Source: Isoetes taiwanensis
Lineage: Eukaryota > Streptophyta > Lycopodiopsida > Isoetales > Isoetaceae
Assembly (NCBI GenBank): GCA_021234155.1
Contig: JAJEKV010000008.1
Location: 8,958,445 to 9,022,444 of the forward strand
Direction: 5' to 3'
Length of the DNA stretch: 64,000 bases
This document shows, piece after piece, positions 1-12,162 of the stretch. A program made the translations under genes and the position numbers. The notes under the pieces were generated by a model that was not told the DNA's origin, did not search any database, and worked only from the letters and a program-made list of their open reading frames with translations. Positions within the stretch are counted from its first letter, which is position 1, and each line of letters starts with the position of its first letter.

Positions 1-448
1 GTTAAATTTGTTAAATTCAAAGCATCTATTTGAATGAAATGCAAAACCCTTGCCACATAATCAGAAGTTTGCCAAACTCTTTTAATTTCATCCATTTAAA
101 AATTTTGAAGTTCAATTTCTAAGCTATGAATCAGATAAAGAGTCACTAGAGCTAGCAAAATTAAAGATGTGTCCAAATCCACATTGGAAAACTGAGGCTC
201 ATTTTCCAAAATAGTATTAGAGGATTTGTGGCTCATCTTTCAAAATAGTATTAAAGAATTTGTACTCACAATAGGCAGTTGAGTTTTGCCTCTTTCTTTT
301 CAGAATATGCGGAATTATTATCTAGCCATTGTAAATCTTTAAATTCTAATTGCGGCTCATATAGGATGTCCTGATATGATGAAGGGCACAAATATGATTT
401 TTCCCACAGAAATGGATTATTGGTTTCACTAAGTTTGACAATTCAAGA

Positions 449-511
449 GATAGATAGATGGATGGATGGATGGATGGATGGATGGATGGATGAATGGATG
501 AATGGATGGAT
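449..511. repeat. (GATG)n microsatellite
   Basis: About fifteen tandem GATA/GATG tetramers with two GAATG interruptions. It lies just upstream of the first exon-like block of the neighbouring gene. The protein-like reading through it (Ser-Ile-His-Pro repeats on the minus strand) is only the translated repeat. Confidence 0.95.
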
Positions 512-556
512 AAGCTCGCATGTTTTCCTTCTAAAAAATATAATTGCATTATACAG

Positions 557-2085
557 GCTCTGAAGAGCAATCCTCAAACGAGAAGTCACGGGTTGTTGAA
601 TCAGATCTGGCAGATGATGCAAGAGCTCAAAATATCATTATCACTAGTCAGTACTTTTTGTTCCAAATTAATTTCTAATCATTTTGTACATGTGTCATTG
701 AAGTTGTGTTGTGATTGTCAGAGAACACAAGTCCACATGAAGAATCGTGTTCCTGTTCTGATTCAAAAGATGTAAATACTAGTAAAAGAAGACTAGAAAC
801 ACAAAACACCAAATTTGAACCAATAGAAGAGGACATAGATATGGAACCAGAAGCTTTCAAGGACCATAGCACACAAACGAAGTCAAATAGTGTTGATAAA
901 CAAAATCCAACATTACAACCCAATAGTAAAAATAATTCAGAAGTTGAATGCACCATTCCCTTTCCAGATGAGAGTGTAAAGGAAACAGAGGTTGGAAGCT
1001 CCCTAACCATTTGAATACAGAGTTATTTGTGAAAAAAATTCGAGTTAAGAATTTTTTAGCTCATCCATTTGTTCAATTTCTATATTAACAAAATTCTTGC
1101 ATTTACACAGGTTAAGATTGGCACTATTGCTACTCCTAAGAGAGTTGAAGAATCAAGAGCGAAGCCTTCTATTTCCCCCTCGGAGAAGTTATCTATCCTA
1201 TGCACACTAACTGAGGTAATGCTTGAATGGGTAGATGAACTTCAACCCTGTGTTGGATCAGTCCTCATTGATCAAGAGATAGCTTCGAGGACTATCATTG
1301 CCGCTAAGGATGGACGCACGCATCTTCTTGATTACCTTCACAATATACCATGTCTTTCAAGGCCAGTAGTTTGCTTTTCTGCAGTGCATGAATTGGTAAA
1401 ACAATACCCATGTGAGAAGCTATTACCAGCAGGCTTTGTTGAGGAACATGTTTATGTAAGTAGAAGTACGCAAGAACAATGTCTTTCTCCTTACTTATCA
1501 CCATATCAGGATAAAAATGCAGCTAGATTTTGGGAGGGATTAATTTCTTACACTCTCACGTTGATAGGACATGGTCTTGGGACAGCAGAAGAGATCGCAT
1601 CTATTTTTGCTGATATATTTGTTTCTAGGTTGGAGACTTTAGGTCAATGGATTGTTGACATGCAACATGTGAGAGGTTCTCTTTATCTATTTTTCATCTC
1701 ACATTTTTGTTGCAACCTGATGTATGGCAAAGATGGACAGTCAAAAGCTAGTACTGTACATCTACAATCAAAATCTTACAGGCACACCTTGAAGAAGAAG
1801 CTAGCAAAAGCAAAATATACCACTAAGACTAGTGGGGGTATTTCAAAACGGAACTCTAAGGTGTTGAAGGTAAAAGCCCATAACAATAGTGCTCCTAGAA
1901 GGGGATTAAACGTAATCAGGAAGAGGATTATAAGAAGTTTGAGAAGGATTATTAAATCCCCACTGAAGATGTTATCTGTATGTTATTACAATAATGATAG
2001 TTCTAGCATGTTTGAGGGCGCTATATTGGAAAAGGAAGATGACATAAACAAAAAAATTGTAACATGTGCCATAACAAACCCTTGA
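557..2085 (+). CDS. Unrecognised plant gene, last exons
   Basis: I do not recognise this protein. A coherent model is visible in three exons. Exon a is 557-646, with an acceptor after TTATACAG and a donor A/GTCAGT. Exon b is 722-990, acidic and Ser/Asn-rich. Exon c is 1111-2085, with an acceptor after TTTACACAG, ending in TGA. Phases agree across both junctions: one base is carried from a to b, and b to c is phase 0. Exon c begins VKIGTIATPKRVEESRAKPS. It continues with a folded-looking region (EKLSILCTLTEVMLEWVDEL, then HELVKQYPCEKLLPAGFVEE) and ends in a strongly basic Lys/Arg-rich tail of about 80 residues. Residues encoded by about 1667-1735 are oddly hydrophobic and may be a retained intron, because GTGAGA follows VDMQH. 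Upstream exons probably lie further left or outside the window. An old gene fragment cannot be excluded. Confidence 0.45.
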
Positions 2086-2329
2086 CCAATAAACGTAGCA
2101 TATATAAAAGCATATATTTGTCCACTTCAAAAAGTAGTTTCTTTAAATATATGGATTGGTGTATTATGGTATCCTCCTTGCAAAATAAATGACCTAATCA
2201 TCCTACAATAGGTATGCCTATTGAAAGTAGTTAAAGCGCATTTAACTTTGCATAACATTTTGGATTATGGCAAGCTAAAAGACCCCATAAAGATCAATAA
2301 ACAAACGTACTTGTACGTGGAATGAATTG
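2086..2329. other. Downstream of left-edge gene, no gene seen
   Basis: AT-rich sequence following the TGA at 2085, presumably 3' UTR and spacer. No coding or repeat structure was recognised. Confidence 0.4.
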
Positions 2330-3245
2330 GAGCAGGTACATAAAGCCCTTTGGTCATGGGCATTCGGGGTGAAATTCGGAGTTCCATATCAGTTCCTTCT
2401 GCATGATATAGGTTTCTTGCCTCTTTAGTGGGCCGCACTTGGCCGCCACATTAATTACTTCCAGAAGGTGGCTGGTATGGGCAATGAACGTCTCCCCTAC
2501 CTGGCTTATACTGTGGCCATGGGTCCACAGCGCCTCAAGGCATGCTGGAAAGAGAGGAGAGTACAGTGGTTCTCAAGATGGGACGTACAAGAGCATAGGT
2601 GCATCCAAGTTGAAACTGAAGAGGACTACCATCAGCTGCGGCAATACCTAGATGCTTGCTTCCTCAGCAAGCTTTGGAACACTAGTGCCCTTGAACATGT
2701 TAAGACATCGCACTATAAGATTTAGATCAACCCCACGCTTGCACGTGGTCCATAACATACCTCCGTACACATTTGCTACTGAAAAAGTGCAGATTGATAT
2801 CTTCTATTCGCACAGGTGCACATCGCTTGCGAATTGAGACAGGCAGATGGGATTGGGAGGCAAGGGAGGAAAGATGTGTCTGTGTTGCCAACATGGGAGC
2901 TATTGAAGATGAAAGCTTCTGTAGCATTGTCTGACATTTAGTCACATTTGTGCTAGCTATGCTGAGTTGATCCTGCCTAACCAGCAGCTGCATGCACTGT
3001 TGGATACAACGTCAGTGGTCTCGCTGAGATCTTATCTCCGAGACATCATAGATGCCCGCACTCAGTTATGTCCTCGGACGATGCACTGAGATTACCATTT
3101 CCATATAGCATTGTACAGTCTCTCAGCATACCTATTACTATCAAGGTTATTCCCTCGAAAACCCTCCGAGGCAGGAGTTTTTTAATCCTAGCAGTAATAC
3201 ACGTGTTGTATTCCTTGTTTGAGTCCCATCCCGGGGATGTCACAT
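2330..3245 (+). mobile_element. Decayed LINE 3' end (post-RT region and tail)
   Basis: Broken reading frames resemble the region after the reverse transcriptase in plant non-LTR elements. Visible pieces are LPLWAALGRHINYFQKVAGM (across an in-frame stop), then LKACWKERRVQWFSRW, then a cysteine/histidine patch near 2870-2930 that fits the C-terminal zf-RVT knuckle. At 3145-3240 comes the tail module seen elsewhere in this window: TTCCCTCGAAAACC, then GAGGCAGGAGTTTTTTAATC. The same tail occurs at 24.4, 30.0 and 59.5 kb. Stops and frameshifts make it inactive. There is no catalytic YADD motif, so this is a 5'-truncated copy. Confidence 0.5.
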
Positions 3246-3464
3246 AGTTTAAGGCATATATAACATGTGAGTGAATGGGGTGGGTTTTTTTTTTTACCCT
3301 AAACCGTATGTATACATATTGATAGGGGCTTGGCTAGGGGGTTTTCTGGGGGGGAATCCAGTGTAATATGTATACGGGAAGCGGAGGTTGGACAAGACAT
3401 ATATGGAGGGGTTTTTGCTGACCCCATTGACGCACGTGGCGTATCCCCTTTATAGTAGGTGAAA

Positions 3465-3510
3465 CCCCCGGGAGTCCCATAGGCCAATTGGTCTCTGCGG
3501 ACGATGAAAA
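3465..3510 (+). mobile_element. Terminal piece of LINE tail
   Basis: The segment GTCCCATAGGCCAATTGG, then TCTCTGCGGACGATGAAAA, is the last block of the shared LINE/SINE 3' tail. Close matches are at 22.15 (minus), 27.88 and 59.59 kb. Confidence 0.6.
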
Positions 3511-3891
3511 TCGATTTAATTCATAAGTAATGTGTCATTTGTATATATTTGGTTCATATGCTAAACATTATAAAGCTAAAAACATCATCTAAAACTTCAA
3601 CATCGACATTACATTACCAAAAAACTTACCTTCTAATAATACTATAATGGGTGCCCAACGTTCCTGTCATTAATATAATTCCATTGTAGGTATCCATCAA
3701 GTTGTAGACATTTAAACACACCTTGCTAAATTTGAAGGGAAAGCGTAACCATTATTATATAATAAAGATGCTCATAATGAAAAGGGGCTGACATGTGCTG
3801 AGCGTTGGCCTCTATTTGTTGACAACAACCATCTCTTAAGGCAATGCTCAATTGTGATGTAAAGCATTTGTTGACACATAAAGATATCATG
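3511..3891. other. AT-rich spacer, pre-insertion host sequence
   Basis: No gene recognised. This is the left host flank of the LTR array. It ends with the first ATAAT target-site copy at 3892-3896. Confidence 0.5.
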
Positions 3892-3896
3892 ATAAT
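3892..3896. repeat. Target-site duplication, left copy (ATAAT)
   Basis: ATAAT directly precedes the first LTR and is repeated at 15914-15918 directly after the last LTR. Five bases is the usual TSD length for LTR retrotransposon integrases. Confidence 0.85.
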
Positions 3897-4703
3897 TGAT
3901 ACGAAGTCATAGCACGGGGGAGTGGTCCACGACGCTAGGGTTATGGGGCATGGCAAAATATGGCAAAGTTGTGGAAACATGGCAAACATTACTCATGTAT
4001 CTAGGGACCTTTATTCTTATGGGAAATACAAGGTAAAGGTGGTTGCACAAACATGGAAAAGGTTGTGATATCTAGGATGGGGTCGAGAACCATTGGTTGG
4101 AGAGATATCAGGGGAATCAATGATCAAGCAAAAGGGGCGGACTATGTTGTACAAAAAGGCCATAGATAATATCCATATGATAATTCATATAATCTAATTA
4201 AAGGCAAGGAGATATTTTGAGAAAAAGGCTAAAGTCGCAGAGAGATCTATAAATAGAACCGAAACTTCAGTTGGACATATCTCGGCAACTAGAGGTCGGA
4301 TTGCAGCGACCTTTACCTCGTTAGAACCGGCTCGGAGTCTAGTTTCCGAATTGGGGTGGCACATATCCTAGTTCATCCGTATGAGGGAGTAATAGCCGAA
4401 AAGGTGATAGGGGTCACAAATTACTGCTACAGCGACTTCACAGATTTGCAATTATTTTCTGATCTGTGGTCTACGTGGAGTAGCCATGGATTGAATGTTT
4501 GCTCCAGAGCTACGTGGAGTAGCTAGATATTGTTTGCCAAGCCATTTGCACTGCCATAACCTTGTGGACCCGGTTGGGTGGTTAATTGTGCTCATCAATG
4601 TATTTATCTGATATATATGATGTTCTTGGATCTTGTTCTTCAGATAAGATGCTGTTGTTCAATTGTTTAGTTTCCCCATAAACAATAACAATGAATCGTA
4701 TCA
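3897..4703 (+). repeat. LTR 1 (outer left)
   Basis: It starts TGATACGAAG and ends TCGTATCA. It carries the 17-bp segment after GGAAAAGG that later LTRs lack, and it lacks a short CAACTGCATGCT block present in LTRs 3-7. The PBS that follows it is deleted. Confidence 0.9.
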
Positions 4704-5728
4704 AGTGGTATCCTATGGAAACATCACCGGGATTTGAATTCCTACTTGTGATTTGAATAAAAAAAGATGGAACTAGTGGTGGTATTATAAGGCTGCGACA
4801 CACCAAGAATCTTGCAAGTTTGTGCTGCAAGGACAGTTGGGTTGAACTTCGTCAAAAAGTGTGTTGGGGTCAAGTATATGAGTGAACCGGCGAATTCTTG
4901 AAACGTGGAGTCCAAGTAAAGGTGATTTGACTACTATTGCCGCAAGTGAAGCCGGGGCATCGATGCGCGATAAAATTCGGTGCTTTCGTGGAGAATGCTC
5001 GAAGCATATGGGACCGAATTTGTTGAGAACGAAGTTCGATTATTGGGGAAATTCCTATGATCCTTTGGGGATTATGGAATAAATAAAAGCATCTTGCTTG
5101 GGATTGCGAGAGTCGATCGTGGTGATCCGAGAGACCGATTGGCCGTGGGGGGGTCATTTATATAAATGTTTGACTTTGGAAGTCATATTAACACTTGACC
5201 TTATTTGCGTGTTTTGCTTAGTGATAAGCGTTGGGAAGGAACTTTATGTACAAGCCGTCAAGGATATGGATGCTAAAATTTGGATGTGGAATCTCAAATT
5301 ATTTCCTATGGGACGACTTATGGTTTTCTTTATGCGGAATAGAGAATAAGAATTTTATTGTGTACCCATGGTGGATTGGTATCGTGGAGATACCAGATCG
5401 TGGAGATACAATCAAGTAGTACCGCTGAGGTAATGAAGATACTAAAGCACCGCGGAGGTGCAAGGGTATATCGCATCGCTGAAGTACGCTGGATATCCAT
5501 AACTCGCTTTTAGACTTTTGCGGGATCTAAAAGAATGGGGACGTGGAGGTTCCAATAGGTATAAGGTACCGTGGAAGTACAATAACTTATATAACCATTC
5601 TTGAGTTCGCAGGGTCTAGGAACTCCCAGGTGTATGTTGAGCATGGGACAATCACCTTGAGAAGGGATGGACCAAACTGGAACGTACTCGGACGATCGCG
5701 GACGATCTCTTTTTGAGAAGGGATAGAC
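4704..5728 (+). other. Internal region 1 (PBS deleted)
   Basis: It matches the other internal regions, except that 35 bp are missing right after TGGTATC. That deletion removes the AGAGC half of the primer-binding site. Its mini-hairpins are partly degenerate (for example GTACCGCTGAGGTAA at 5429-5443). It keeps the 12-bp block near GTATGTTGAGCATGG that internals 2 and 3 lack. Confidence 0.85.
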
Positions 5729-6538
5729 TGATACGAAGTCATAGCACGGGGGAGTGGTCCACGGCGCTAGGGTTATGGGGCATGGCAAAATATGGCAAAG
5801 TTGTGGAAACATGGCAAACATTACTCATGTATCTAGGGACCTTTATTCTTATGGGAAATACAAGGTAAAGGTGGTTGCACAAACATGGAAAAGGTTGTGA
5901 TATCTAGGATGGGGTCGAGAACCATTGGTTGGAGAGATATCAAGGGGAATCAATGATCAAGCAAAAGGGGCGGACTATGTTGTACAAAAAGGCCATAGAT
6001 AATATCCATATGATAATTCAGGCAAGGAGATATTTTGAGAAAAAGGCAATTGCATGCTAAAAAAAGGCTAAAGTCGCAGAGAGATCTATAAATAGAACTG
6101 AAACTTCAGTTGGATATATCTCGCCAACTAGAGGTCGGATTGCAGCGACCTTTACCTCGTTAGAACCGGCTCGGAGTCTAGTTTCCGAATTAGGGTGGCA
6201 CATATCCTAGTTCATCCGTATGAGGGAGTAATAGCCGAAAAGGTGACAGGGGTCACAAATTATCGCTATAAATGACTTCACAGTTTGCAATTATTTTCTC
6301 GACCGTGGTCTACGGGAGTAGCTATGGATTGAATGTTTGCTCGAGAGCTACGTGGAGTAGCCAGATATTGTTTGCCAAGCCATTTGCACTGCCATAACCT
6401 TGTGGACCCGGTTGGGTGGTTAAACGTGCTCATCAATGTATTTATCTGATATATATGATGTTCTTGGATCTTGTTCTTCGATAAGATGTCGTTGTTCAAT
6501 TGTTTAGTTTCCCCAAACAATAACAATGAATCGTATCA
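5729..6538 (+). repeat. LTR 2
   Basis: Same ends as LTR 1. It lacks the block TATAATCTAATTAA found in LTRs 1 and 3-7 and has several private substitutions, which marks it as an old copy. Confidence 0.9.
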
Positions 6539-7586
6539 AGTGGTATCAGAGCGGAAGTTGCGATTCTTATGGAATCTATGGGCTATGGAAACATCACCGG
6601 TATTTGAATTCCTACTTGTGATTTGAATCAAAAAAGATGGAACTAGTGGTGGTATTATAAGGCTGCGACACACCAAGAATCTTGCAAGTTTGTGCTGCAA
6701 GGACAGTTGGGTTGAACTTCGTCAAAAAGTGTGTTGGGGTCAAGTATATGAGTGAACCGGCGAATTCTTGAAACGTGGAGTCCAAGTAAGCAGGATTTGA
6801 CGACTACTGCTGCAAGTGAAGCTGGGGCATCAGTAGCAGATAAAATTCGGTGCTTTCGTGGAGAATGCTCGAAGCATATGGGACCGACTTGTTGAGAACG
6901 AGTTCGGATTATTGGGGAAATTCCTATGATCCTTTGGGGGATTATGGAATAAATAAAAGCATCTTGCTTGGGATTGCAGAGTCAGATCGTGGTGATCTGA
7001 GAGACTGATTGGCCATGGGGGTCATTTATATAAATGTTTGACTTTGGAAGTCATATTAACACTTGACCTTATTTGCAGGTTTTTGCTTAGTGATAAGCGT
7101 TGGGAAGGAACTTTATGTACAAGCTGTCAAGGATATGGATGCTAAAATTTGGATGTGGAATCTCAAATTATTTCCTATGGGACAGACTTATGGTTTTCTT
7201 TATGCGGAATAGAGAATAAGAATTTTATTGTGTACCCATGGTGGATTGGTATCGTGGAGATACTGTATCGTGGAGATACAATCAAGTAGTACCGCGGAGG
7301 TACGAAAGATACCAAAGCACCGTGGAGGTGCAAGGGTATATCGTACTGCGGAAGTACGCGGATATCCATAACTGCTTTTAGACTTTTGCAGGGATCTAAA
7401 AGAATGGGGACGTGGAGGTTCCAATAGGTATAAGGTACTGTGGAAGTACAATAACTTATATAACCATTCTTGAGTTCGCAGGGTCTAGGAACTCCCAGGT
7501 GTGGGACAATCACCTTGAGAAGGGATGGACCAAACTGGAACGTACTCGGACGATCGCGGACGATCTCTTTTTGAGAAGGGATAGAC
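6539..7586 (+). other. Internal region 2
   Basis: Intact PBS TGGTATCAGAGC at 6541-6552. It lacks the 12-bp GTATGTTGAGCA block, like internal 3. No coding frame survives. Confidence 0.85.
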
Positions 7587-8413
7587 TGATACGAAGTCAT
7601 AGCACGGGGGAGTGGTCCACGGCGCTAGGGTTATGGGGCATGGCAAAATATGGCAAAGTTGTGGAAACATGGCAAACATTACTCATGTATCTAGGGACCT
7701 TTATTCTTATGGGAAATACAAGGTAAAGGTGGTTGCACAAACATGGAAAAGGTTGTGATATCTAGGATGGGGTCGAGAACCATTGGTTGGAGAGATATCA
7801 GGGGAATCAATGATCAAGCAAAAGGGGCGGACTATGTTGTACAAAAAGGCCATAGATAATATCCATATGATAATTCATATAATCTAATTAAAGGCAAGGA
7901 GATATTTTGAGAAAAAGGCAACTGCATGCTAAAAAAAGGCTAAAGTCGCAGAGAGATCTATAAATAGAACCAAAACTTCAGTTGGACATATCTCGGCAAC
8001 TAGAGGTCAGATTGCAGCGACCTTTACCTCTTAGAACTGGCTCGGAGTCTAGTTTCCGAATTGGGGTGGCACATATCCTAGTTCATCCGTATGAGGGAGT
8101 AATAGCCGAAAAGGTGACAGGGGTCACAAATTACTGCTACAGCGACTTCACAGATTTGCAATTATTTTCTTATCTGTGGTCTACGTGGAGTAGCTATGGA
8201 TTGAATGTTTGCTCGAGAGCTACGTGGAGTAGCCAGATATTGTTTGCCAAGCCATTTGCACTGCCATAACCTTGTGGACCCGGTTGGGTGGTTAAACGTG
8301 CTCATCAATGTATTTATCTGATATATATGATGTTCTTGGATCTTGTTCTTCAGATAAGATGATGTTGTTCAATTGTTTAGTTTCCCCATAAACAATAACA
8401 ATGAATCGTATCA
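7587..8413 (+). repeat. LTR 3
   Basis: 827 bp, TGATACGA to TCGTATCA. Its corresponding stretches are the same as in LTR 4, exactly 1875 bp downstream, which points to a recent duplication of this unit. Confidence 0.92.
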
Positions 8414-9461
8414 AGTGGTATCAGAGCGGAAGTTGCGATTCTTATGGAATCTATGGGCTATGGAAACATCACCGGGATTTGAATTCCTACTTGTGATTTG
8501 AATCAAAAAAGATGGAACTAGTGGTGGTATTATAAGGCTGCGACACACCAAGAATCTTGCAAGTTTGTGCTGCAAGGACAGTTGGGTTGAACTTCGTCAA
8601 AAAGTGTGTTGGGGTCAAGTATATGAGTGAACCGGCGAATTCTTGAAACGTGGAGTCCAAGTAAGCAGGATTTGACGACTACTGCTGCAAGTGAAGCTGG
8701 GGCATCAGTAGCAGATAAAATTCGGTGCTTTCGTGGAGAATGCTCGAAGCATATGGGACCGACTTGTTGAGAACGAGTTCGGATTATTGGGGAAATTCCT
8801 ATGATCCTTTGGGGGATTATGGAATAAATAAAAGCATCTTGCTTGGGATTGCAGAGTCAGATCGTGGTGATCTGAGAGACTGATTGGCCGTGGGGGTCGT
8901 TTATATAAATGTTTGACTTTGGAAGTCATATTAACACTTGACCTTATTTGCAGGTTTTTGCTTATTGATAAGCGTTGGGAAGGAACTTTATGTACAAGCT
9001 GTCAAGGATATGGATGCTAAAATTTGGATGTGGAATCTCAAATTATTTCCTATGGGACAGACTTATGGTTTTCTTTATGCGGAATAGAGAATAAGAATTT
9101 TATTGTGTACCCATGGTGGATTGGTATCGTGGAGATACTGTATCGTGGAGATACAATCAAGTAGTACCGCGGAGGTACGAAAGATACCAAAGCACCGTGG
9201 AGGTGCAAGGGTATATCGTACTGCGGAAGTACGCGGATATCCATAACTGCTTTTAGACTTTTGCAGGGATCTAAAAGAATGGGGACGTGGAGGTTCCAAT
9301 AGGTATAAGGTACTGTGGAAGTACAATAACTTATATAACCATTCTTGAGTTCGCAGGGTCTAGGAACTCCCAGGTGTGGGACAATCACCTTGAGAAGGGA
9401 TGGACCAAACTGGAACGTACTCGGACGATCGCGGACGATCTCTTTTTGAGAAGGGATAGAC
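8414..9461 (+). other. Internal region 3
   Basis: PBS at 8416-8427. Near-identical in length and sequence to internal 2. It contains the complete hairpin series described at 10999. Confidence 0.85.
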
Positions 9462-10288
9462 TGATACGAAGTCATAGCACGGGGGAGTGGTCCACGGCGC
9501 TAGGGTTATGGGGCATGGCAAAATATGGCAAAGTTGTGGAAACATGGCAAACATTACTCATGTATCTAGGGACCTTTATTCTTATGGGAAATACAAGGTA
9601 AAGGTGGTTGCACAAACATGGAAAAGGTTGTGATATCTAGGATGGGGTCGAGAACCATTGGTTGGAGAGATATCAGGGGAATCAATGATCAAGCAAAAGG
9701 GGCGGACTATGTTGTACAAAAAGGCCATAGATAATATCCATATGATAATTCATATAATCTAATTAAAGGCAAGGAGATATTTTGAGAAAAAGGCAACTGC
9801 ATGCTAAAAAAAGGCTAAAGTCGCAGAGAGATCTATAAATAGAACCAAAACTTCAGTTGGACATATCTCGGCAACTAGAGGTCAGATTGCAGCGACCTTT
9901 ACCTCTTAGAACTGGCTCGGAGTCTAGTTTCCGAATTGGGGTGGCACATATCCTAGTTCATCCGTATGAGGGAGTAATAGCCGAAAAGGTGACAGGGGTC
10001 ACAAATTACTGCTACAGCGACTTCACAGATTTGCAATTATTTTCTTATCTGTGGTCTACGTGGAGTAGCTATGGATTGAATGTTTGCTCGAGAGCTACGT
10101 GGAGTAGCCAGATATTGTTTGCCAAGCCATTTGCACTGCCATAACCTTGTGGACCCGGTTGGGTGGTTAAACGTGCTCATCAATGTATTTATCTGATATA
10201 TATGATGTTCTTGGATCTTGTTCTTCAGATAAGATGATGTTGTTCAATTGTTTAGTTTCCCCATAAACAATAACAATGAATCGTATCA
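9462..10288 (+). repeat. LTR 4
   Basis: 827 bp and near-identical to LTR 3. This is the last LTR of the long class, which still has the 17-bp TTGTGATATCTAGGATG segment. Confidence 0.92.
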
Positions 10289-11350
10289 AGTGGTATCAGA
10301 GCGGAAGTTGCGATTCTTATGGAATCTATGGGCTATGGAAACATCACCGGGATTTGAATTCCTACTTGTGATTTGAATCAAAAAAGATGGAACTAGTGGT
10401 GGTATTATAAGGCTGCGACACACCAAGAATCTTGCAAGTTTGTGCTGCAAGGACAGTTGGGTTGAACTTCGTCAAAAAGTGTGTTGGGGTCAAGTATATG
10501 AGTGAACCGGCGAATTCTTGAAACGTGGAGTCCAAGTAAGCAGGATTTGACGACTACTGCTGCAAGTGAAGCTGGGGCATCAGTAGCAGATAAAATTCGG
10601 TGCTTTCGTGGAGAATGCTCGAAGCATATGGGACCGACTTGTTGAGAACGAGTTCGGATTATTGGGGAAATTCCTATGATCCTTTGGGGGATTATGGAAT
10701 AAATAAAAGCATCTTGCTTGGGATTGCAGAGTCAGATCGTGGTGATCTGAGAGACTGATTGGCCATGGGGGTCATTTATATAAATGTTTGACTTTGGAAG
10801 TCATATTAACACTTGACCTTATTTGCAGGTTTTTGCTTATTGATAAGCGTTGGGAAGGAACTTTATGTACAAGCTGTCAAGGATATGGATGCTAAAATTT
10901 GGATGTGGAATCTCAAATTATTTCCTATGGGACAGACTTATGGTTTTCTTTATGCGGAATAGAGAATAAGAATTTTATTGTGTACCCATGGTGGATTGGT
11001 ATCGTGGAGATACTGTATCGTGGAGATACAATCAAGTAGTACCGCGGAGGTACGAAAGATACTAAAGCACCGTGGAGGTGCAAGGGTATATCGTACTGCG
11101 GAAGTACGCGGATATCCATAACTACTTTTAGACTTTTGCAGGGATCTAAAAGAATGGAGACGTGGAGGTTCCAATAGGTATAAGGTACTGTGGAAGTACA
11201 ATAACTTATATAACCATTCTTGAGTTCGCAGGGTCTAGGAACTCCCAGGTGTATGTTGAGCATGGGACAATCACCTTGAGAAGGGATGGACCAAACTGGA
11301 ACAACGTACTCGGACGATCGCGGACGATCTCTTTTTGAGAAGGGATAGAC
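10289..11350 (+). other. Internal region 4
   Basis: PBS at 10291-10302. This is the first downstream internal region that regains the 12-bp GTATGTTGAGCA block, so the unit boundary between the two sequence classes falls inside or next to it. Confidence 0.85.
10517..11199 (+). other. Series of mini-hairpins with GYGGA loops (representative unit)
   Basis: Seen directly, as stem-loop-stem. 10999-11013 is GTATC-GTGGA-GATAC. 11014-11030 is TGTATC-GTGGA-GATACA. 11039-11053 is GTACC-GCGGA-GGTAC. 11067-11081 is GCACC-GTGGA-GGTGC. 11092-11108 is CGTACT-GCGGA-AGTACG. 11185-11199 is GTACT-GTGGA-AGTAC. Looser members are 10517-10536, 10602-10618 (GCTTTC/GAATGC) and 11155-11172. A GTGGT-loop member is 10732-10750, TCAGATC/GATCTGA. 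Stems differ between sites but stay self-complementary, while the loop is fixed. All units of the array carry the series. Confidence 0.85.
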
Positions 11351-12162
11351 TGATACGAAGTCATAGCACGGGGGAGTGGTCCACGGCGCTAGGGTTATGG
11401 GGCATGGCAAAATATGGCAAAGTTGTGGAAACATGGCAAACATTACTCATGTATCTAGGGACCTTTATTCTTATGGGAAATACAAGGTAAAGGTGGTTGC
11501 ACAAACATGGAAAAGGGGGTCGAGAACCATTGGTTGGAGAGATATCAAGGGGAATCAATGATCAAGCAAAAGGGGCGGACTATGTTGTATAAAAAGGCCA
11601 TAGATAATATCCATATGATAATTCATATAATCTAATTAAAGGCAAGGAGATATTTTGAGAAAAAGGCAACTGCATGCTAAAAAAGGCTAAAGTCGCAGAG
11701 AGATCTATAAATAGAACCGAAACTTCAGTTGGACATATCTCGGCAACTAGAGGTCGGATTGCAGCGACCTTTACCTCGTTGGAACCGGCTCGGAGTCTAG
11801 TTTCCGAATTGGGTTTGGCACATATCCTAGTTCATCCGTATGAGGGAGTAATGGCCGAAAAGGTGACAGGGGTCACAAACTACTGCTACAGCGACTCTAC
11901 TGATTTGCAATTATTTTCTGATCTGTGGTCTACGTGGAGTAGCTATGGATTGAATGTTTGCTCGAGAGCTACGTGGAGTAGCCAGATATTGTTTGCCAAG
12001 CCATTTGCACTGCCATAACCTTGTGGACCCGGTTGGGTGGTTAAACGTGCTCATCAATGTATTTATCTGATATATATGATGTTCTTGGATCTTGTTCTTC
12101 AGATAAGATGATGTTGTTCAATTGTTTAGTTTCCCCATAAACAATAACAATGAATCGTATCA
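11351..12162 (+). repeat. LTR 5
   Basis: 812 bp. This is the first LTR of the short class, lacking the 17-bp segment. Two further GTGGA hairpins sit inside it: 11930-11942 (CTAC/GTAG) and 11968-11982 (GCTAC/GTAGC). Confidence 0.92.
11706..11714 (+). promoter_or_regulatory. LTR TATA box (TATAAATAG)
   Basis: TATAAATAG lies about 355 bp into LTR 5, with equivalent copies in all seven LTRs. It is the expected Pol II promoter position of an LTR, so transcription would start a few tens of bases downstream, and each LTR in the array could drive the next unit. Function is inferred from sequence only. Confidence 0.55.
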
